The notes under the pieces were generated by a model. The model worked only from the letters and a program-made list of their open reading frames with translations. It had not been told where the DNA came from and did no database searches. From Eimeria necatrix (lineage: Eukaryota > Apicomplexa > Conoidasida > Eucoccidiorida > Eimeriidae), in the NCBI RefSeq assembly GCF_000499385.1, contig NW_013655168.1, forward strand, positions 5,001 to 17,500: DNA of 12,500 bases, given 5' to 3'. This document shows positions 8,185 through 12,500 of the stretch, one piece after another. Position 1 is the stretch's first letter, and every line of letters begins with the position of its first letter. The translations under genes were made by a program, and so were the position numbers.

Positions 8185-8462
8185 AGGGTTTAGGGTTTAG
8201 GGTTTAGGGTTTAGGGTTTAGGGTTTAGGGTTTAGGGTTTAGGGTTTAGTGGGGGTTTAGGGTTTAGGGTTTAGGGTTTAGGGTTTAGGGTTTAGGGTTT
8301 AGGGTTTAGGGTTTAGGGTTTATGCAGGGCGCGGGAAACACCCCCGCGTTGGTGAACAGTTTGTTGACTTCGCTGTGCAACATTTCGCCCTTCTTTAGGG
8401 TTTAGGGTTTAGGGTTTAGGGTTTTAGGGTTTAGGGTTTAGGGTTTAGGGTTTAGGGTTTAG
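8185..8462 (+). repeat. TTTAGGG arrays around copy 1 of a 72-bp unit, upstream of the J-protein gene
   Basis: Arrays at 8185-8321 (broken once by TGGGGG) and 8394-8462 (with one GTTTTAGGG variant) flank a unique 72-base segment at 8322-8393. The same arrangement recurs twice in intron 5. It lies directly 5' of the start exon, as promoter, leader or leader intron. Confidence 0.9.
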
Positions 8463-8469
8463 AGCGAGG

Positions 8470-8527
8470 ATGTTTGACTTTTGGAGCGTCTTCCGCGACA
8501 GCAGCAGCACAGTTCGAGACTCCGACA

Positions 8528-8564
<37 letters not shown>

Positions 8565-8641
8565 TGTTGCTGCTTTCTTCGGAGGCCTTTTTAAGCAGCC
8601 CTCGGCCTCAGACCCTTCCTCCTGGAATGACTACACCACAG
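8470..8641 (+). CDS. J-domain gene exon 1, start codon and poly-Ala
   Basis: This short exon begins at ATG 8470 ([13 protein letters not shown]) and runs to ACCACA-G, followed by the donor GTTAGGG made from the telomere repeat. It holds ten GCT Ala codons (8533-8562) and ends in SSWNDYTT plus one base of a Gly codon. That single base (phase 1) is what exon 2 needs. Upstream in the same frame a stop lies at 8446-8448 inside the TTTAGGG array, so the ATG is the first in this exon. An upstream untranslated exon ending at a TTTAG acceptor cannot be excluded. Assignment as the true first exon is an inference from phase and composition, not homology. Confidence 0.72.
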
Positions 8642-9052
8642 GTTAGGGTTTAGGGTTTAGGGTTTATGGTTTAGGGCTTTCAAGGGTTCTCTGTGGACTC
8701 GAGGGAAGTGCATAGTTTAGGGTTTAGGGTTTAGGGTTTGTTTTCTGGAGGCGCTTCGCGTTGAGGGTTTAGGGTTTTGGGGGATTAGGGCTAGCGCATA
8801 GCCAGCATACGAAGGGCTTGCTCCCCTAGGGTTTAGGGTTTAGGGTTTAGGGTTTAGGGTTTAGGGTTTAGGGTTTGTGTGCAGGTTACAGTTTGCCGGC
8901 GGAGGCAGCAGAAGTGCTGCAGGGGAAGCCGCCAGGTGTAGAGACACCAGCAGCAGCAGCAGCAGCAGCAGCAATAAAAGACGCAGCAGCAAAAAGAACA
9001 GAAGAAGAAAAGATAGACGCGGAAGGCATTGACGCCTGGACAGACACCAGCA

Positions 9053-9113
<61 letters not shown>

Positions 9114-11979
9114 AGTGGCGGACACGAGGTACTACGAAGTGTTGGAAGTTTCGCCAAATGCCTCTTTTGCAGAAATCAAAAAAGCTTATTATCGACTGGC
9201 CCTGAAGTGCCACCCCGACAAAAACCCCGGAGACCCCGAGGCCCACAAGAAGTTCCAGGCCATCGGTAAACCCTAAACCCTAAACCCTAAACCCTAAACC
9301 CTAAACCCTAGCCCTACGCCCTAGGTGCCCTGGCCGCTGGCGCGCAGGGGCGAGGGCCCGAGAGGGAGCGCCGAAACCCTAAACCCGCGGTCCTAGGGTT
9401 TAGGGTTTGGGGTTTAGGGCGGTGGTTTCCGCGGGTGCCGTCCCTAAACCCTAAACCCTAAACCCTAAACCCTAGAACGGAAGAGCACCAAACCCTAGAC
9501 GCTGAAGCCCCAGCCCAGTCTAAACCCTAAACCCTAAACCCTAAACCCTAAACCCTAAACCCTTCAGAGTGGCTCTCGAGCGGCGGTTGGCGGCTCGCGT
9601 GCCTCTGCTGCTGCCGCGGGAAATCTGGCCCGCTAGGGTTTAGGGTTTAGGGTTTAGGGTTTAGGGTTTAGGGTTTAGGGTTTAGGGTTAAGAGTGTGTG
9701 TGTGTGTGTGGGCTGCTGCTGCACCTGGCGCTGGCCGCCGCTCGCCCGCCCCGCCGCTACCCGCGCGCAAACCCCAACCCCAAACCCCAAACCCTAAACC
9801 CTAAACCCTAAACCCTAAACCCTAAACCCTAAACCCTAGGAGAGGCTTACCAAGTTTTGAACGACCCCAAGAGAAGAAAAGATTATGACACTTTTGGAGT
9901 TAGTGCTACAAAGACAATAAACTTCATAGACCCTGCTTTGTTCTTCATGATGCTTTTTGGCTCGGAACAGCTGGACCCCTACACCGGTAAACCCTAAACC
10001 CTAAACCCTAAACCCTAAACCCTAAACCCTAGGGGCTGCTGGGCGGGGAGGTCTCCCGGAGGTTCGGGGCCCTGCGTGGGCGCAGGCGCGGGCGCTGCAG
10101 GAGGGGTTGTTGGCGAGCTGCAGCTGCTAGGGTTTAGGGTTTAGGGTTTAGGGTTTAGGGTTTAGGGTTTAGGGTTTAGGGTTTGTGGGCGCAGGCAAGC
10201 TCAAGATGGCGAAGCTGCTGGAAGTTTTGACCCAAGACGACTTCATGTCCACCGTCTCGGGAGTAAGCCCTAAACCCTAAACCCTGGGTCCCAAACCCTA
10301 AACCCTAAACCCCAAACCCTAAACCCTAAACCCCAGACCCTCAGTCCCAAGCGCCAAACCCTAAACCCTAAACCCTAGCGCCTCCATTCCGAGCGGCAGA
10401 CGCTGCTTGACCGCCGCAAACCCTGGCCCCTCCCTCCCCCCCTCCACCCCCCAACCCCAAACCCTAAACCCTAAACCCTAAACCCTAAACCCTAATTCGG
10501 CGCTTCAGGGCGGCAAGGAGGGTTTGGACTTGCGGGAGGGAATTATGAAAGCTTTGGAAGAAGATCAAAAAAAAAGAGAAGTTTCTTTGGCTTTGCAACT
10601 TCGGGAAAAAGTGCAGAGTTTTGTGGAGGGAAATGAGGAGGTTTGGAAGCAGCAAATGCGCCACGAAGTCCGCAGTCTTTGCAAGGTCAGGGCGAGGGTT
10701 TAGGGTTTAGGGTTTAGGGTTTAGGGTTTAGGGTTTAGGGTTTAGGGTTTAGGGTTTAGGGTTTGGGGGTTTAGGGTTTAGGGTTTAGGGTTTAGGGTTT
10801 AGGGTTTAGGGTTTAGGGTTTAGGGTTTAGGGTTTATGCAGGGCGCGGGAAACACCCCCGCGTTGGTGAACAGTTTGTTGACTTCGCTGTGCAACATTTC
10901 GCCCTTCTTTAGGGTTTAGGGTTTAGGGTTTAGGGTTTTAGGGTTTAGGGTTTAGGGTTTAGGGTTTAGGGTTTAGGGGGGTTTAGGGTTTAGGGTTTAG
11001 GGTTTAGGGTTTAGGGTTTAGGGTTTAGGGTTTAGGGTTTAGGGTTTATGCAGGGCGCGGGAAACACCCCCGCGTTGGTGAACAGTTTGTTGACTTCGCT
11101 GTGCAACATTTCGCCCTTCTTTAGGGTTTAGGGTTTAGGGTTTAGGGTTTTAGGGTTTAGGGTTTAGGGTTTAGGGTTTAGGGTTTAGACCACTGCGAGA
11201 ATAGTGACTGCGAAGGCCTCCAGGTGGCGCTTCACGAGGGGCAGTTTGGAAGACAGCGCAGCCAAACGTGGCGCGGTACTACGCGGACGCGAACGTAAAC
11301 CGCCCGAGGCAGTATTGGGATTAGGGAGGCTAGAGGGCGAGGGTTTGGGCTAGACTGGTGCAAGAATTGGCGAAGCAAAAGATCGACTCTCTTTTGGAGA
11401 AACCATCGTGGAGTCTCTGGGCTGGGCCTACGCAAACTTCGCCGCGGCCTATTTGGGAGAAGTCCAAACTTATTGGGGTTTGGGGGCCACAGTGGCCAAC
11501 ATTCAGGCCACAGGCAGAGGCATCGGTAAACCCTAAACCCTAAACCCTAAACCCTAAACCCTAAACCCTAAACCCTAAACCCTGAACTGTAGACCCTGGG
11601 GGGCGTTGGGGTGCTGGGGGGCGCTGGGCGCCCAGGCGACGGGAGAGAAGCGGCTGGGAGAAGTAAAGTGGTGTTTTATGCTTGCCAGCTCTAAACCCTA
11701 ATTTAGGGTTTAGGGTTTAGGGTTTAGGGTTTACTGTAGATGCGCCGCGCAGCCAGCAGACGCCCACAGACCTTTCGACATTTAGGGGCAACACCAAGTT
11801 CAGGCAGAGGCTCTCAGAAACCCTAAACCCTAGGCCCTAAACCCTAAAACCTAAACCCTAAACCCTAAACCCTAAACCCTAAACCCTTGAGGCGCGAGTC
11901 CTTCGTTTGGTTTTCTCGCCTCAGTTCCGCCGCGCACTCTGCGTCTTCCCCTCAAGGAATGAAATAATCTTTTCACCAT

Positions 11980-12048
<69 letters not shown>

Positions 12049-12500
12049 TTTTTATTTTTATTTTTATTTTCAGGAAACACTCTGGCAATGGCCAAGTCGA
12101 TGGTCCAAGCTGCTGTTGCTGCAACAGATATTCAGCAAAGACATGAACAAAAAAAAGAAGAGGGAAACTTGCCTAATAGACTCGACACGCAAGACGTAAA
12201 CCCTAAACCCTAAACCCTAAACCCTAAACCCTAAACCCTAAACCCTAATTCCTAGGCACTGGGCCCTGGGCCGTAGACTTAGATATTCAGCAAAGACATG
12301 AACAAAAAAAAGAAGAGGGAAACTTGCCTAATAGACTCGATACCCAAGACGTAAACCCTAAACCCTAAACCCTAAACCCTAAACCCTAGGCGGTAGACTC
12401 AGATACTCAACACTAAACACTAAACCCTAAACCCTAGTCTTAAATGCTCAGCAGGGACACGAGCATCGTAAGAAGGAACTTCACCATACAGATTCGACAC
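8470..12500 (+). CDS. J-domain co-chaperone with DnaJ-X region, seven exons, 3' end outside window
   Basis: J proteins stimulate the ATPase of Hsp70 through the HPD motif and pass clients to it. The joined exons give 413 codons without a stop: an N-terminal part with a ten-Ala run (about 22-31), an eight-Ala run (80-87) and a poly-Ser run (113-133), then a complete J domain (about 137-204) with HPD at 167-169 followed by [12 protein letters not shown], and [15 protein letters not shown] closing helices III and IV. After it come [13 protein letters not shown] (215-227), FVEGNEE (294-300) and [17 protein letters not shown] (329-345), which match the order of conserved segments in DnaJ-X proteins of plants and yeast. 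There is no Gly/Phe or zinc-finger region, so it is a type III J protein. No signal peptide or membrane segment is evident, so a cytosolic location is inferred. The usual X-region C terminus (WKxN..DIE and onward) is absent and should lie after position 12500. Every exon join keeps phase. Expression and exact splice choices are untested. Confidence 0.92.
8642..8884 (+). repeat. Intron 1, TTTAGGG-rich
   Basis: Donor GTTAGGG is the first repeat unit; acceptor GTGTGCAG follows the last. Arrays sit at 8642-8680, 8716-8740, 8764-8778 and 8827-8876, all in G-rich sense orientation. Confidence 0.8.
8885..9265 (+). CDS. J-domain gene exon 2, poly-Ala, poly-Ser and J-domain helices I-III start
   Basis: The exon follows the acceptor GTGTGCAG and ends before GTAAACCC. 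It is 381 bases, phase 1 at both ends. It encodes an acidic/Ala-rich lead, a CAG tract read as GCA (Ala), a second CAG tract read as AGC giving 18 consecutive Ser plus nearby Ser, and then [14 protein letters not shown], the HPD loop and KKFQAI. The J domain starts directly after the poly-Ser, so the homopolymer is a linker in front of the domain. The open frame extends a little upstream of 8885, but with no ATG there, which supports splicing. Confidence 0.92.
9266..9839. repeat. Intron 2, arrays in both orientations
   Basis: Begins GTAAACCC and ends CCCTAG. CCCTAAA at 9266-9310, 9443-9475, 9520-9562 and 9775-9839; TTTAGGG at 9394-9421 and 9634-9690. A short GT dinucleotide run lies at 9694-9709. 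The opposed arrays could pair in the transcript. Confidence 0.88.
9840..9986 (+). CDS. J-domain gene exon 3, end of J domain and start of X region
   Basis: The acceptor is CCCTAG, formed by the telomere-like array itself, and the donor is GTAAACCC. The exon is 147 bases and phase 1 at both ends. Joined to exon 2 it gives [21 protein letters not shown], an uninterrupted canonical J-domain helix III/IV, which is strong proof of the splice. It continues into [21 protein letters not shown], typical of the segment linking J and X regions. Confidence 0.93.
9987..10194. repeat. Intron 3, CCCTAAA arm and TTTAGGG arm
   Basis: Six AAACCCT units plus AG (9989-10032) at the 5' end and eight AGGGTTT units (10129-10184) at the 3' end are complementary over about 44 bases, with a loop of roughly 94 bases. 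Confidence 0.9.
10195..10262 (+). CDS. J-domain gene exon 4
   Basis: A 68-base exon after the acceptor GGGCGCAG and before the donor GTAAGC, the most consensus-like donor in the gene. It reads [23 protein letters not shown], phase 1 in and phase 0 out. The join [12 protein letters not shown] fits the position after the FGSE segment of DnaJ-X proteins. It is too short to be found as an open reading frame on its own. Confidence 0.85.
10263..10508 (+). repeat. Intron 4, CCCTAAA-rich
   Basis: C-rich sense arrays at 10263-10330, 10353-10377 and 10453-10496, with variant CCCCAAA and CCCAGAC units. Acceptor CGCTTCAG. Confidence 0.85.
10509..10685 (+). CDS. J-domain gene exon 5, charged helix region
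   Basis: The exon follows the acceptor CGCTTCAG and ends before GTCAGGG. It is 177 bases, phase 0 at both ends. It encodes a helical, charged stretch ([19 protein letters not shown]) then [13 protein letters not shown], which matches the conserved position of the VEGN element in DnaJ-X proteins. The donor GTCAGG is weaker than its neighbours. The frame meets a TAG in the telomere array just beyond it, as expected of an intron. Confidence 0.88.
10686..11353 (+). repeat. Intron 5, tandem 212-bp units of TTTAGGG plus a 72-bp segment
   Basis: TTTAGGG arrays surround identical 72-base segments at 10836-10907 and 11048-11119, 212 bases apart. The arrays after each copy carry the same GTTTTAGGG variant at the same place, so array and segment were copied together. 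Positions 11189-11353 are unique and stay open in one frame. Confidence 0.9.
11354..11525 (+). CDS. J-domain gene exon 6, X-region core
   Basis: Reads [18 protein letters not shown], then [19 protein letters not shown] and TGRGI, matching the central helices of the DnaJ-X region. The donor is GTAAACCC, phase 1. The acceptor GGGCTAG at 11353 gives phase 0 as exon 5 requires. The first dozen residues ([12 protein letters not shown]) are less certain: another frame over the same bases reads [12 protein letters not shown] and also looks helical, so either the acceptor or a small frameshift deserves checking. From SFGE onward the frame is secure. Confidence 0.85.
11526..12073. repeat. Intron 6, arrays plus (ATTT)n tract
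   Basis: CCCTAAA at 11526-11583, an inverted junction CCCTAATTTAGGG near 11697-11710 leading into TTTAGGG to 11732, CCCTAAA at 11818-11887, then (ATTT)16-17 at 11978-12044 and ATTTTT units to 12070 before the CAG acceptor. The T-rich run may serve as the tract before the acceptor. Confidence 0.88.
12074..12195 (+). CDS. J-domain gene exon 7, last complete exon in window
   Basis: The exon follows a T-rich tract ending TTTTCAG and ends before GTAAACCC. It is 122 bases, phase 1 in and phase 0 out. It encodes [20 protein letters not shown] followed by a basic/acidic RHEQKKEEG segment, corresponding to the helix before the C-terminal part of DnaJ-X proteins. The join to exon 6 restores a Gly codon (RGI-G-NTL). 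The 3' portion of this exon is repeated downstream. No stop codon is reached. Confidence 0.85.
12196..12250 (+). repeat. Start of intron 7, CCCTAAA array
   Basis: GTAAACCC donor followed by about seven units. A second such array follows the exon 7 duplicate at 12351-12388. Confidence 0.88.
12281..12350 (+). repeat. Near-perfect duplicate of the 3' part of exon 7, possible alternative exon
   Basis: These 70 bases match 12126-12195 with two differences (GACACG versus GATACC), both synonymous in the exon 7 frame. It is again followed by GTAAACCC. An AG precedes 12283, and another (CCGTAG) ends at 12276. From either, the frame matches the phase-1 end of exon 6 (giving DIQQRHEQ or [10 protein letters not shown]), not the phase-0 end of exon 7. 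It could therefore replace exon 7 but not follow it in frame from these sites. It may equally be a non-functional duplication. Confidence 0.7.
12390..12500 (+). repeat. Further decayed copies of the exon 7 unit
   Basis: GTAGACTCAGATACTCAACA at 12394 matches the left end of the previous unit (GTAGACTTAGATATTCAGCA) with three changes, then is interrupted by CCCTAAA repeats. After CCCTAG at 12437 a diverged stretch resumes (CTCAGCAGGGACACGAGCAT, then AAGAAGGAACTT and GATTCGACAC), aligning to the exon 7 tail and readable as [12 protein letters not shown]. It runs off the window edge, so its donor cannot be judged. Confidence 0.6.

Noticed and set aside
8185..8462. A true chromosome end
   Set aside because: Arrays are interstitial, change orientation many times and are followed by a gene.
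9694..9709. GT dinucleotide run in intron 2
   Set aside because: Short simple repeat with no evident role.
11358..11420. Alternative frame [12 protein letters not shown] for the start of exon 6
   Set aside because: Joining it would need a frameshift before SFGETIVES; the phase-0 acceptor at 11353 gives a continuous frame. Kept as a caveat in the exon entry.

Overview
The window reads as nuclear DNA of a coccidian parasite of the genus Eimeria. Three things point there: long CAG/CTG tracts that translate as Ser, Ala, Gln, Leu or Cys runs in any frame, interstitial arrays of the apicomplexan/plant-type telomere heptamer TTTAGGG (AAACCCT), and a small-exon gene whose introns are built from that heptamer. 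Eimeria chromosomes are known to alternate repeat-poor and repeat-rich segments carrying exactly these two repeats; this is a repeat-rich segment. The species cannot be fixed from the sequence alone.

Layout. Positions 1-1015 are CAG/CTG tracts with inverted partners. Positions 1044-1570 are telomere-like arrays in both orientations; enclosed on the minus strand is one short spliced exon (1240-1329) with a CX9C pattern resembling the N terminus of Pet191/COA5, a mitochondrial cytochrome c oxidase assembly factor. Positions 1580-2655 are AT-rich and hold two divergent tRNA-Ser(GCU) genes; a third identical copy lies at 5539-5620. Positions 2655-3030 are a CTAGCTAG-centred minisatellite. Positions 3100-6070 are low-gene sequence punctuated by CAG/CTG clusters. 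Positions 6250-8460 are mostly short telomere-like arrays, a hybrid CAG/telomere repeat and another CAG cluster.

The one well-supported protein gene is on the plus strand from 8470 to beyond the window end: a type III J-domain co-chaperone with a DnaJ-X region. I assembled seven exons (8470-8641, 8885-9265, 9840-9986, 10195-10262, 10509-10685, 11354-11525, 12074-12195) that join in phase with no stop into 413 codons. Its introns are largely telomere heptamers, and in several cases the heptamer itself supplies the splice signal. The 3' end is not in the window; part of exon 7 is duplicated downstream, once almost perfectly and at least once in decayed form.

How the parts relate: the tRNA-Ser(GCU) genes decode AGC, the codon used for the poly-Ser run in the J protein and the one that CAG tracts give in the Ser frame. 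Otherwise the genes are not obviously functionally linked. The most notable structural theme is telomere repeats acting as introns and perhaps as gene disruptors.
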